This document shows, piece by piece, positions 1-7,053 of a stretch of 13,237 nt of DNA (its first letter is position 1; each line of letters starts with the position of its first letter). Both the position numbers and the translations under genes were made by a program. Source of the DNA: Chloroflexota bacterium (GTDB lineage: Bacteria > Chloroflexota > Dehalococcoidia > Plut-88900). The DNA lies in assembly GCA_022572865.1 (NCBI GenBank), contig JACZVB010000007.1, forward strand, positions 1-13,237, read 5' to 3'. The notes under the pieces were generated by a model. The model was not told the DNA's origin. It searched no databases and saw only the letters and a list, made by a program, of their open reading frames with translations.

Positions 1-4
1 TCGA

Positions 5-1000
5 ATGGAAACCGGTAGAGTCCTCGTTGTCGATGGAGCGGAACACCACGTGTGGACCCGCGAGGTGTTCGAGATGCTGCGGGCCGGGGACATCAGCGCG
101 GTTAACGTAACGTGCGCCATATGGGAAAACGCCCGAGAAACCCTGGCGGACCTTGGTCACTGGAACAGGAGGTTCGAGGAACATTCGGACCTGATAGTCA
201 AGGCTACCACGGTAAACGACATCAGGGCGGCTTACGAGCAGGAGAAGACGGCGATAATCCTGGGGTTTCAGAACACATCGCCAATAGAGGATAACATCGA
301 CTTTGTCGGCCTTTTCGCTACCCTGGGCGTCCGGGTCATGCAACTGACCTACAACAATCAGAACCTGATAGGCAGCGGCTGCTACGAACCTCACGACGGA
401 GGGCTCTCAACATTTGGCCGTGATGTCATCAAAGAGATGAACCAGCACGGTGTGCTTATCGACATGTCCCACACAGGCGAGCGTACTTCGATGGACACCA
501 TCGAGGTATCCTCCAAGCCCGTGGCCATCACCCACGCCAATCCTCGATGGATCAAAGGGGTGCAGCGCAACAAGTCGGACGACATGCTTAGAGCGCTGGC
601 CGATTCGGGAGGTGTGCTAGGCCTTGGTGTCTATCCTCACCTGTTCGCCTACGATGCCACCATCGAGCAGTTCTGTGAAATGGTTGCTCGGACCGTGGAC
701 CTGATGGGAATCGAGCACGTAGGGATTGGGAGTGATCACCACCTGGGGTTCTCGGCCGACGAGAAGAAGTTTTGGGTGCAGGGTCGGTTCTCCAGGTCCG
801 TACCGTCGTTTATGAGCTCTAAGGGCTTCCTTTCTTCAGACTGGGACGGCGAGGATGTGGAGTGGGCCAGCTGGTTTCAGACCCCGGCAGGCATGCCGAA
901 CATCGTCACGGGCCTCAAGGAACACGGTTTCAGCCCAGACGAGGTGGTCGCGATAATGGGTGGCAACTGGCTGCGCCTATTCGACCAGGTCTTCCCTTAG
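5..1000 (+). CDS. Peptidase M19 (membrane/renal dipeptidase) family protein with altered metal site
   Basis: This is a TIM-barrel hydrolase of the M19 family, whose classical members are zinc dipeptidases. The 331-residue length fits the family. The second half keeps family landmarks: IDMSH (H156), AITHANP (H177), RNKSDD from R188, IGSDHH (D244), and a C-terminal GGNWLR. Two expected zinc positions differ. The N-terminal DGHxD is DGAEH here (residues 10-14), and the bridging Glu is replaced by Q89 in GFQNTSPIED. I recall a bacterial M19 subfamily with the same GFQN.SPIED and YNNQ signatures, sometimes near glycine-betaine or dimethylglycine catabolism genes, so the change is probably a subfamily trait and not decay. 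No signal peptide or lipobox is seen, so it is probably cytoplasmic. The ATG lies 4 bases from the window edge and the frame stays open upstream; the start suits the subfamily but its ribosome site is outside. Family assignment is secure; dipeptidase activity is doubtful. Confidence 0.85.
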   Translation: METGRVLVVDGAEHHVWTREVFEMLRAGDISAVNVTCAIWENARETLADLGHWNRRFEEHSDLIVKATTVNDIRAAYEQEKTAIILGFQNTSPIEDNIDFVGLFATLGVRVMQLTYNNQNLIGSGCYEPHDGGLSTFGRDVIKEMNQHGVLIDMSHTGERTSMDTIEVSSKPVAITHANPRWIKGVQRNKSDDMLRALADSGGVLGLGVYPHLFAYDATIEQFCEMVARTVDLMGIEHVGIGSDHHLGFSADEKKFWVQGRFSRSVPSFMSSKGFLSSDWDGEDVEWASWFQTPAGMPNIVTGLKEHGFSPDEVVAIMGGNWLRLFDQVFP

Positions 1001-1092
1001 TTCCTCCCCTGGCCCCGGGCCCTTGGGCACCCCAATTTGAGAGCTAGGACTCGCCGTTCAGTGCCCCCAGGGAGGAGATGAACTCTCTGACC

Positions 1093-2064
1093 TCAGGCGC
1101 ACAACGGGTCGCCGGTCTTCCAGCGATTGTAGATGGGGGTCGGGCCCTTCATCAACTCCGCGCCGGCCTCGTCCCACAGTCTGCCCCATTCCTCGGGGTC
1201 GTCCAGGGCCTGCTCCGGGTGGGCCCGGCTCCGGGCCACGAAACCCGGGAACCAGGGCCGGCCCGTGGCCTGGCCTATCGGGTTGTAGCGCAGGTCGAGG
1301 CTCCATCGAATGCCGTCGCTGAGGTTGGGCAGTGACCCGTGCATGGTCATCTTGTCCATGAACAGCGCATCGCCGGCCTTCATAGGCACCGGCACCCTGT
1401 TGGGGCCCAGCAGCTCATCGCGAAGGTAAACGTGCTTTAGTTGAGCGGTTGGAGTGCAGTGGGAGATCAGGCCCCTCTTATGGCTTCCCGGCACTACCGC
1501 CAGGCAGCCCTTCTCCTCCGGGGCATCGAGGACAGGGAGCCAGACCGTGAGGATATCGGACTGGTCCGCCTCCTCGGTGACGACACCCTGGTCTTGATGC
1601 CAGGCCGTAACTCCGACGTGGGAGTCGCCGTGCATCTCCTTGGGTAGAGACGACTCCGGTGGCTTGATGCGTACGTGTTGTACCGGATTGGAGTATATCT
1701 CGGGGCCGATGAACTGCTCCACTGCATCCAGCAACCGGGCATTCCTCAGAAGATGGAACACCGCGGGCCCGTGGTGCATGGGCATCTGGTCGCTGACATC
1801 CGTCTGAGTAAAGGAGATGTCGATATAGGAGTAGTACTCCCCTCGGGTTTCAGAGGAGACCTTAATGAGGCGGGGCTCGAAGGGCAGGTCCTCGTAGGCG
1901 CTGGACAGCCTGCCCTCCTCGTACCACCTACGTGCCAGCCTGTCCAGCAGGGCAGCGTATTCCTCTCTTAAGGGCCGAAGGTCTTCTTCCGGGTCCAGCA
2001 GCCCCCGGACCACAAGGTAGCCCTCCTCGTGGAACCGTTCAAGGTCGATGTGCAAGTCTCTCAT
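1093..2064 (-). CDS. Phytanoyl-CoA dioxygenase (PhyH) family Fe(II)/2-oxoglutarate oxygenase
   Basis: This is a 323-residue non-haem iron oxygenase that would couple 2-oxoglutarate decarboxylation to hydroxylation of a small organic substrate. The double-stranded beta-helix carries the facial triad H156-x-D158 (AWHQDQG) and distal H242 (MTMHGSLPNLSD), followed by R253 in GIRWSLDLRY, the likely 2-oxoglutarate carboxylate anchor. The substrate is unknown; family members act on phytanoyl-CoA, ectoine, halogenated compounds and many others. Bacterial genomes of this style often carry many paralogues. The start is supported by AAGGGGGT about 8 bases before the ATG. The gene converges with the dipeptidase-like gene, leaving 92 bases between the stops, and is transcribed alone from a candidate promoter about 50 bases upstream. 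No truncation is seen. Confidence 0.9.
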   Translation of the reverse strand: MRDLHIDLERFHEEGYLVVRGLLDPEEDLRPLREEYAALLDRLARRWYEEGRLSSAYEDLPFEPRLIKVSSETRGEYYSYIDISFTQTDVSDQMPMHHGPAVFHLLRNARLLDAVEQFIGPEIYSNPVQHVRIKPPESSLPKEMHGDSHVGVTAWHQDQGVVTEEADQSDILTVWLPVLDAPEEKGCLAVVPGSHKRGLISHCTPTAQLKHVYLRDELLGPNRVPVPMKAGDALFMDKMTMHGSLPNLSDGIRWSLDLRYNPIGQATGRPWFPGFVARSRAHPEQALDDPEEWGRLWDEAGAELMKGPTPIYNRWKTGDPLCA

Positions 2065-2114
2065 CGCCGACCCCCTTCACACGCAGAGCTATCGTCGTCG
2101 CCCGTTGATGGTAA

Positions 2115-2141
2115 AGTATAGCTCCCCTCGGCTCTCGTCAA
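2115..2141 (-). promoter_or_regulatory. Candidate sigma-70-type promoter for the PhyH gene
   Basis: Reading the minus strand, TTGACG (2136-2141) precedes TATACT (2115-2120). Each hexamer matches the consensus at five of six positions, but the spacer is only 15 bp, shorter than the usual 16-18. A weaker TACTTT (2113-2118) would give 17 bp. The position, about 50 bases before the start codon, is right for the dioxygenase gene. Confidence 0.5.
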
Positions 2142-2171
2142 GGGCCTGGGGCGCAGGCCCCGAAAATATTG

Positions 2172-2237
2172 TGTCATTCTGAGTCCCGATCGTATTGGGA
2201 CGAAGAATCTAGACCCTTCGCTTCTCTCAGGGTGACA
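2172..2237. repeat. Imperfect palindromic intergenic repeat (REP/MITE-like)
   Basis: The outer arms TGTCATTCTGAG (2172-2183) and CTCAGGGTGACA (2226-2237) are inverted copies with two mismatches that pair as G-U. Inside is a second inverted pair, TCCCGAT / ATTGGGA, around CGT. The GAAGAATCT core and TGTCATTCTGAG ends match a repeat type I recall between genes in Dehalococcoidia-like and other environmental genomes. It lies 30 bases past the stop of the amidohydrolase gene and just upstream of the PhyH promoter, so it may also end amidohydrolase transcription. Confidence 0.7.
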
Positions 2238-2266
2238 AAAATGAAGGTTATTTATTGGACTAACCG

Positions 2267-3826
2267 CTAGGCGTGGCGCAGGGCCCGACCCGGGAGGTTC
2301 CCCGTATGCTTGCCGCCATCGACGACCAGCTGCCCGTTGACCAGAACGTAGTCGATTCCAACGGGCAGCCGCTTCGGGTCCTCGAAGGTAGCCGTCGCCC
2401 TGACCGTCTCGGGGTTGAATACCACCAGGTCGGCCTTCATCCCATCCCGCAGTATGCCCCGGTCCTTCAGCCCCAGGCGTTGGGCCGGGATGGAGGTCAT
2501 CTTGCGCACCGCATCCTCAAGGCGGATAGCCTTCTCCTCCCTGACGAGCTGGCCCAGGAGGAAGGGGAAGGTACCGTAGGAACGAGGATTGGGCATCTCC
2601 CCGGTGAGCAGGCCGTCGCTCCCCACCATCTGGGCCGGATGCCCCAGGATGGTGCGGATGTTATCGGGGTTTCCGGTCTTGGCGACGAAGGCCACGTCCA
2701 GGTTCTCCTCTACCAGGAGATCGCAGATGGTGTCCACCATGCTCTTGTCCTGTGCCCTGGCCATGTCCTCCAGGGATCTTCCCTCCCACTCCCTGTTCTT
2801 ATCGGAGCCGAGGTGGCTGAAGATGTAGTCCCGCATATCCCCGCCCCACTGGGGGTAGACCTTGTCCTTGATCTGCTCTCGCACCTCCCGGGACCCGATC
2901 CGCTCCAGAAACATCTTGGGACCGCCGGCGTGGACCCAGGTGGGCACCAGGGAGAGGAGCAAGGTGCTGGCGGCGGGATACGGATACTGGTCGAAGGTCA
3001 CGTCAACGTCCTGGTCTCGTCCTTCGTCGATCAGGGCCAGCATCCTCTCGCCCATGCCGTCCAGGGGACTGTGGTAGTGGGAGATCTGCACCGGGACCCC
3101 GGCCTCCCTTCCGATGTCGATCGCCTCTCGGAACGGATCCAGCAGCCCATCCCCCAGCGAGTAGCGGCAGTGGGTAACGTAGATGCCGCCGTGGGACTTC
3201 AGGGCCCGACAAATCTCCGCCAGCTCCCGGGTATCGCTGTAGGCCCCAGGCACGTAGGTGAGGCCCGTGGAGAAGCCGAAGGCCCCGTCCCTCATGCCCT
3301 GGTCCACCAACTCTTGCATTCGGTGCAGCTCCCCATCCGTGGGAAGGCGGGCCTCCCAGCCCATCGCCTCGATGCGCACGGCGGCGTGGGGAACGAAGTA
3401 GACCACGTTGCAGGCCACCCGATTGTCGAACAGGTCCAGGAACTCTTTGACCGAGCTCCATCGGACATCGGGGGGAGGAGCGCCGTTCACGGCGGCCAGG
3501 TACCACAGCAGCGGTTCCAGCTTCCCGGGGGAGATGGGGGCATAGGAGAGGCCGTCCTGCCCCAGGGCCTCCGTGGTCACACCCTGGCTGACCTTGGCCT
3601 CGTGCCTGGGGTTGTTGAGCATTGCCAGGTCAGAATGGGAGTGCATATCGATGAAGCCGGGGCATACGGCGCATCCCGTTGCGTCGATGACCCGCCCGGC
3701 CTCCAGCCCTGAGGTCTCACCCCGCAGCACTGTCAGAGCGTCGCCCTCGATACCGATGTCGGCCCTGTACCAGGTCTGACCCGTACCGTCGATTACTCTG
3801 CCGCCCGCGATGACGATGTCGAACAT
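2267..3826 (-). CDS. N-acyl-D-amino-acid deacylase (D-aminoacylase) family amidohydrolase
   Basis: This is a 519-residue metal-dependent amidohydrolase, predicted to remove an acyl group from N-acyl-D-amino acids or a related cyclic or acylated amine. A short beta domain (IVIAGGRVIDGTG) leads into the barrel. Metal or catalytic candidates are H62 and H64 (DMHSHSD), H219 (VTHC), H250 (QISHYH) and the general base D404 (VGSDGLL), with a C-terminal ADLVVFNPETV beta segment. FSTGLTYVPG (residues 185-194) is typical of the D-aminoacylase branch. The metal-binding Cys seen in the Alcaligenes enzyme (GNCG context) appears as D91 in LGQDGLS, so metal coordination probably differs. The start is supported by GGGAGAAGG just before the ATG. 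It is monocistronic and divergent from the FAD oxidoreductase gene. The family call is firm; the substrate is inferred. Confidence 0.9.
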   Translation of the reverse strand: MFDIVIAGGRVIDGTGQTWYRADIGIEGDALTVLRGETSGLEAGRVIDATGCAVCPGFIDMHSHSDLAMLNNPRHEAKVSQGVTTEALGQDGLSYAPISPGKLEPLLWYLAAVNGAPPPDVRWSSVKEFLDLFDNRVACNVVYFVPHAAVRIEAMGWEARLPTDGELHRMQELVDQGMRDGAFGFSTGLTYVPGAYSDTRELAEICRALKSHGGIYVTHCRYSLGDGLLDPFREAIDIGREAGVPVQISHYHSPLDGMGERMLALIDEGRDQDVDVTFDQYPYPAASTLLLSLVPTWVHAGGPKMFLERIGSREVREQIKDKVYPQWGGDMRDYIFSHLGSDKNREWEGRSLEDMARAQDKSMVDTICDLLVEENLDVAFVAKTGNPDNIRTILGHPAQMVGSDGLLTGEMPNPRSYGTFPFLLGQLVREEKAIRLEDAVRKMTSIPAQRLGLKDRGILRDGMKADLVVFNPETVRATATFEDPKRLPVGIDYVLVNGQLVVDGGKHTGNLPGRALRHA

Positions 3827-3915
3827 ACAGCCTTCTCCCTGGAACGGTTTTCTGGCCCCCTTCGTCTCTTACGGGCCTGATCTCTCCTATCTGCATACGC
3901 TGGTCGGTGCAGTCC

Positions 3916-3944
3916 ATATTAGTCCTTAAACGGCGCCTGGTCTA
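3916..3944 (-). promoter_or_regulatory. Weak candidate promoter for the amidohydrolase gene
   Basis: On the minus strand, TAGACC (3939-3944) and TAATAT (3916-3921) are separated by 17 bp. Each matches the consensus at four of six positions. It lies about 90 bases upstream of the start in the divergent gap. The spacing is good but the hexamers are only moderate. Confidence 0.3.
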
Positions 3945-3982
3945 GAAACGGGATGAGTCAACACAGTGCGCAGTACAGACAT

Positions 3983-4011
3983 TTGCGGGCGAGGCCCGGG
4001 CCGGGTATCCT
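3983..4011 (+). promoter_or_regulatory. Weak candidate promoter for the FAD oxidoreductase gene
   Basis: TTGCGG (3983-3988) and TATCCT (4006-4011) have an exact 17 bp spacer. This would start transcription near 4018 and give a leader of about 40 bases with a clear ribosome site. It favours the downstream ATG at 4056 over an in-frame ATG at 3966, which would lie upstream of the transcript. Confidence 0.35.
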
Positions 4012-4055
4012 TCTCCTGTAAGGCGATACCAGGCAGGCACAGGGAGGATGCTGAT

Positions 4056-5204
4056 ATGACAGCCAAGAGAATAGCGGTGTTGGGTGGAGGCTTCGGCGGA
4101 GTGGCCGCGGCCCGTACGGCCAGGGCCCTGTTGAGCCGAGAGCACCAGGTTACTCTCATAGACCGCAAGAAAAGGACCTATCTGTGCGGCGCCTTTCCAC
4201 TATTGATCGTAGGGGAGCGGGAGCTTCTTAAATCCAGCCGTTCCCTGGGATTGTTGGCCAATCGTGGAATCCGATACCTTCAGGACGAGGTCCAATCCAT
4301 CGATACGGCGTCGATGACCCTGGAGACCTCGCAGGGCAAGCTGGAATACGACTACCTGGTGCTGGCTCCCGGGGCGGTGGACGACTGGGACGCAGTCCCG
4401 GGTGCCGAGGCTGCCTACTCCTTCTACGATATGGAATCGGCCCGGCGCCTTAGACGCAGGCTCAGGACATTTCGCAAGGGTCGCATCGTAATCGGAGTGG
4501 CTAGAATGCCCTATAAATGCCCTCCCGCTCCCTTCGAGACTGCGATGGTCTTGAGCTGGTTCTTCAAGGGTCGGGGACAGCAGGATGAAATAGAGATACA
4601 TGTCTCCACCCCGGAGCCGATGCCCTTGGCCGTGGCTGGGCCAGAAGCCGCCGCGAGGCTGGTTCGAGACATGGAACGCCGGGGGATAGAGGTGCATACC
4701 AATGCGGGAGTGAAGGAGGTGTCTCCCTCAGGTCAGGAGGTCGCCTTTACCGACGGCACGTCCCTGGACGCCGATCTAGCCATAACTATCCCCGTGCACA
4801 GGCCCCCTCAAACGGTGGCCGCGGCGGGGCTGGTGGGCTCCTCGGGCTGGGTCGAGGTAGACCGACGCACCCTGCAGACCGGGGTGCCCGGGGTCTATGC
4901 CGTGGGCGATGTGAACATGGTGCCCATGGCCAACGGCCGGGGCCTGCCCAAGGCTGGAGTGTTCGCCTCTGCGGAGGGGGAGGTGGTCGGGGCCAACATA
5001 GCGGCTGCCATCAACGGCACAGACCCTGTTGCCTTTTCGGGGGTTGGTCACTGTTTCATAGCCTATGGAGGTGATCGCGTGGGAATGGTGGCGGGCGATT
5101 TCATGGCAGAGGGGAAGCCCAGGGTAGAGCTTACGCCGGCCACGGCCCGGGGGATGCGGGCCAAGGAACGCTTCGAGCGGGACTGGCGTCGTTTTCGTAT
5201 CTAG
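4056..5204 (+). CDS. FAD/NAD(P)-dependent oxidoreductase, sulfide:quinone oxidoreductase-like
   Basis: This is a 382-residue flavoprotein of the SQR/type II NADH dehydrogenase superfamily. The N-terminal Rossmann motif GGGFGG (residues 10-15) binds FAD, TYLCGAFP and YLVLAPGA follow, and YAVGDV (281-286) is the second FAD contact. There are exactly three cysteines: C44, C155 in PYKCPPAPFE, and C333 in GHCFIAYG. The YKCPPAP motif resembles the so-called type III SQR, in which cysteines handle sulfide and polysulfide. Such enzymes sit on the inner membrane face and reduce quinone; the basic C-terminus (KERFERDWRRFRI) could help membrane contact. I chose the ATG at 4056 because GGGAGGA lies 7 bases upstream and the Rossmann fold begins at once; an in-frame ATG at 3966 would add 30 residues with no recognisable fold. 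Superfamily certain; sulfide as substrate is inferred. Confidence 0.85.
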   Translation: MTAKRIAVLGGGFGGVAAARTARALLSREHQVTLIDRKKRTYLCGAFPLLIVGERELLKSSRSLGLLANRGIRYLQDEVQSIDTASMTLETSQGKLEYDYLVLAPGAVDDWDAVPGAEAAYSFYDMESARRLRRRLRTFRKGRIVIGVARMPYKCPPAPFETAMVLSWFFKGRGQQDEIEIHVSTPEPMPLAVAGPEAAARLVRDMERRGIEVHTNAGVKEVSPSGQEVAFTDGTSLDADLAITIPVHRPPQTVAAAGLVGSSGWVEVDRRTLQTGVPGVYAVGDVNMVPMANGRGLPKAGVFASAEGEVVGANIAAAINGTDPVAFSGVGHCFIAYGGDRVGMVAGDFMAEGKPRVELTPATARGMRAKERFERDWRRFRI

Positions 5205-5400
5205 GCTCAAACCTTCAGGCCCCAGACCCTTCCTGGTCGATGTGAAGCGGAGCGCCAGTCGTCGTAGAAGCCTGCCAGGGATTGGCGACGTGTGGCATCA
5301 ACTCGGTGGCATTGCCCCATGATTCGAGGCCCGTACCCCGATGTCTGACACCTGGCTTTCCGTCCATGCAGGGTCGATGAATGCAGGCGTTTTTGCGGCG

Positions 5401-5444
5401 TATACTGTACACTATGGGCGTAGTCCCTAGTCACTCCAGGAGGT
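5401..5444 (+). promoter_or_regulatory. Candidate -10 element and strong ribosome site before the thiolase gene
   Basis: TATACT (5401-5406) is a good -10 hexamer, but no convincing -35 lies 16-18 bases upstream. AGGAGGT (5438-5444) is a near-perfect Shine-Dalgarno sequence 9 bases before the thiolase ATG and fixes that start. The rest of the 249-base gap (5205-5453) shows no gene I can support. Confidence 0.35.
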
Positions 5445-5453
5445 CATTCAGTC

Positions 5454-6662
5454 ATGCGTGAAGTAGCCATTGTCAGTCCCCTTCGGACCCCCGTAGGCAG
5501 GTTCGGGGGGACCCTTAAAGACATCTCCGCCGAAGACCTGGGCACCCTGGTCATCAGGGAGGTGGTATCCCGCTCAGGCATCGACCCCGAGCGGATTGAC
5601 GAGGTGATCCTGGGGCACAGCTACCCCAGCGGCGAGAACCCTGCCATCGGGCGGCTGTGCGCCCTCAAGTCCGACCTTCCCATCGAGGTGGGGGGCTATC
5701 AGTTGGACAGGCGCTGCTCCTCGGGCCTGCAGGCCATCCTCAACGCCGCTATGCTGGTGCAGACCGATAATGCCGACGTGGTCATCGCCGGGGGCGTGGA
5801 GAGCATGAGCAGCGTGGAGTACTACGTTACCGGGGCCCGCTGGGGTGGACGCCTGGGCTCCATGCCCTTTCACGACCGGCTGGTTCGAGGCCGGGAGATG
5901 CTCTCACCCGAGGAGCGGTTCGGCCATATCTCGGGCATGATCGAGACCGCGGAGAACCTGGCCAATAAATACGAGATCTCCAGGGAGGAGCAGGACCAGT
6001 ACGCCCTCCGCAGCCACCAGCGGGCGGTGGAAGCCTCCGAGGCAGGCAAGTTCAAGGATGAGATCGTCCCGGTCCCCGTGCCTCAGCGCAGGGGTGACCC
6101 CATCATGTTCGACAGCGACGAAGGCCCTCGCAAGGACACCTCTCTGGAGACCCTGGGAAAGCTGAGGCCGCTGACCAAAGACGGGTCGGTGACCGCTGGT
6201 AACTCCAGCAGCCAGAACGATGCCGCCTCGGTATGCATGGTGGCCGCTGTCGAAAAGCTGGATGAGCTGGGCCTGGAGCCCGTGGCCTACCTGCGAGGGT
6301 GGGCCGGGGCGGGGGTCCATCCCGCCTATATGGGCATTGGTCCCGTGCCCGCCGTCCAGAAGCTCTTTCAGAAGACGGGCTACTCCTGGAGTGACATCGA
6401 CCTTATCGAGCTGAACGAGGCCTTCGCCTCTCAGGTGCTGTCGGTGCTGCGGGAGTGGAACATCCCTCGCGAGGATGTGGAAGAGATCCTTAACGTCAAC
6501 GGCTCGGGCATCTCCCTGGGCCACCCCATCGCGGCCACGGGGGCCCGTATCCTGACCACCATGCTTCACGAGATGAAACGCCGGGGGGCTAAGCTAGGCC
6601 TGGAGACCATGTGCGTGGGTGGAGGCCAGGGGATAGCCGCCATCTTCGAGCTGGCCGCCTAA
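5454..6662 (+). CDS. Acetyl-CoA C-acetyltransferase (thiolase)
   Basis: This is a 402-residue thiolase that condenses two acetyl-CoA to acetoacetyl-CoA, or cleaves 3-ketoacyl-CoA in the degradative direction. The nucleophile C88 is in DRRCSSGLQA, LNEAFASQ (from L320) is the family signature, H357 lies in SGISLGHPIAATGAR, and the second active-site C387 is in MCVGGGQG. All catalytic elements are intact, and the length is about the family's usual size. The start is fixed by AGGAGGT nine bases upstream. It is probably monocistronic: the gap before it is 249 bases and the next gene converges. Substrate chain length cannot be read from sequence, so acetoacetyl-CoA thiolase and broader 3-ketoacyl-CoA thiolase both remain possible. 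Confidence 0.95.
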   Translation: MREVAIVSPLRTPVGRFGGTLKDISAEDLGTLVIREVVSRSGIDPERIDEVILGHSYPSGENPAIGRLCALKSDLPIEVGGYQLDRRCSSGLQAILNAAMLVQTDNADVVIAGGVESMSSVEYYVTGARWGGRLGSMPFHDRLVRGREMLSPEERFGHISGMIETAENLANKYEISREEQDQYALRSHQRAVEASEAGKFKDEIVPVPVPQRRGDPIMFDSDEGPRKDTSLETLGKLRPLTKDGSVTAGNSSSQNDAASVCMVAAVEKLDELGLEPVAYLRGWAGAGVHPAYMGIGPVPAVQKLFQKTGYSWSDIDLIELNEAFASQVLSVLREWNIPREDVEEILNVNGSGISLGHPIAATGARILTTMLHEMKRRGAKLGLETMCVGGGQGIAAIFELAA

Positions 6663-6702
6663 CCCCCGGATTTGAACCAAGGCCCGCCCATCCGAGGCCA
6701 TT

Positions 6703-6725
6703 CCTTCCCCCCACTGGGGGGAAGG
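6703..6725. repeat. Perfect 10-bp hairpin downstream of the thiolase gene
   Basis: CCTTCCCCCC and GGGGGGAAGG are exact inverted copies around a 3-base loop (ACT). The hairpin begins 41 bases after the thiolase stop. There is no T run after it, so it is not a textbook intrinsic terminator, though it could stop or stabilise the thiolase transcript. It opens the repeat cluster that fills 6663-7053. Confidence 0.6.
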
Positions 6726-6731
6726 TTAGAG

Positions 6732-6755
6732 CCTGTCCTGAGCGTAGCCGAAGGA
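6732..6755 (+). repeat. Short dispersed intergenic repeat, copy 1
   Basis: CCTGTCCTGAGCGTAGCCGA is the core of a short motif that I recall as very frequent between genes in environmental bacterial genomes, often as CCTGTCCTGAGC...CGAAGG. A second, diverged copy lies about 70 bases further on. It sits in a gap between two convergent genes. Confidence 0.55.
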
Positions 6756-6756
6756 A

Positions 6757-6772
6757 TGGGGGTGTCCCCCAA
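6757..6772. repeat. 16-bp direct repeat that is itself a hairpin, copy 1
   Basis: TGGGGGTGTCCCCCAA occurs here and again at 6966-6981 without mismatch. Each copy can fold, as TGGGGG pairs with CCCCCA around TGT. The two copies bracket about 190 bases, including an odd stretch that reads in one frame as MAERKKQEADEELGRKVWEN from 6889. That may be part of a repeated element and not a gene. Confidence 0.6.
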
Positions 6773-6800
6773 ACCTGATTTCCCAGCCTTCCTGGTCTGC

Positions 6801-6820
6801 CTGTCCCGAGCTTGTCGAAG
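6801..6820 (+). repeat. Short dispersed intergenic repeat, copy 2
   Basis: CTGTCCCGAGCTTGTCGAAG is a diverged copy of the motif at 6732-6755, sharing CTGTCC.GAGC....CGAAG. Its presence confirms that this gap is built from dispersed repeats. Confidence 0.5.
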
Positions 6821-6965
6821 TGCACTGTCGGGGAGCTTGCCAAAGGGAGAGCGTCTTCCATGAGCCCTGGGGAGGACAGGCCTTCGGCATGGCGGAGAGG
6901 AAGAAACAAGAGGCCGACGAGGAGTTGGGGCGCAAGGTCTGGGAAAACCCTCTTTGGCGGGGGTT

Positions 6966-6981
6966 TGGGGGTGTCCCCCAA
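6966..6981. repeat. 16-bp direct repeat that is itself a hairpin, copy 2
   Basis: This is an exact second copy of TGGGGGTGTCCCCCAA from 6757-6772. The flanks differ, with GGGGTT before it and GCTTATTTA after it, so the duplication is limited to the hairpin. Confidence 0.6.
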
Positions 6982-6992
6982 GCTTATTTATT

Positions 6993-7022
6993 CCCCCTCT
7001 CCTTTGGCCAAGGGAGAGGGGG
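6993..7022. repeat. Near-perfect inverted repeat at the end of the repeat cluster
   Basis: CCCCCTCTCCTTTGG is followed directly by CCAAGGGAGAGGGGG. All 15 positions pair, one of them as T-G, leaving a minimal loop at the centre. It lies about 30 bases beyond the stop of the PLP enzyme gene on the minus strand. It could act as a shared transcription barrier between the two convergent genes, but no T run is present on either side. Confidence 0.6.
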
Positions 7023-7053
7023 ACACAGGGGGTGAGGGTTTTTGAAATAGCTT

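Noticed and set aside
1023..1035. Small TTGGG-CAC-CCCAA hairpin between the convergent M19 and PhyH genes
   Set aside because: The stem is only 5 bp and followed by TTTGAG, too weak to call a terminator.
2273..3712. A 479-codon open frame on the plus strand opposite the amidohydrolase gene
   Set aside because: It is a long antisense shadow caused by high GC codon bias. The minus-strand frame has full amidohydrolase motifs and a ribosome site; the plus frame has low-complexity, Gly/His/Val-rich translation with no motif.
3966..4055. N-terminal extension of the FAD oxidoreductase from an upstream in-frame ATG
   Set aside because: The 30 extra residues do not look like a signal or domain, there is no ribosome site, and a strong one precedes the ATG at 4056.
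5207..5434. A 75-codon minus-strand frame in the gap before the thiolase gene
   Set aside because: No ribosome site, no recognisable domain, and composition unlike the neighbouring real genes.
6667..6677. GGATTTGAACC, which looks like the T-arm of a tRNA on the minus strand
   Set aside because: The adjoining bases do not form acceptor, anticodon or D stems, and the site overlaps the end of the thiolase gene's trailer next to repeat hairpins.
6820..7035. A 71-codon plus-strand frame across the repeat cluster
   Set aside because: It runs through hairpins and dispersed repeats; the Lys/Glu-rich middle may be a remnant but there is no ribosome site or support for an intact gene.
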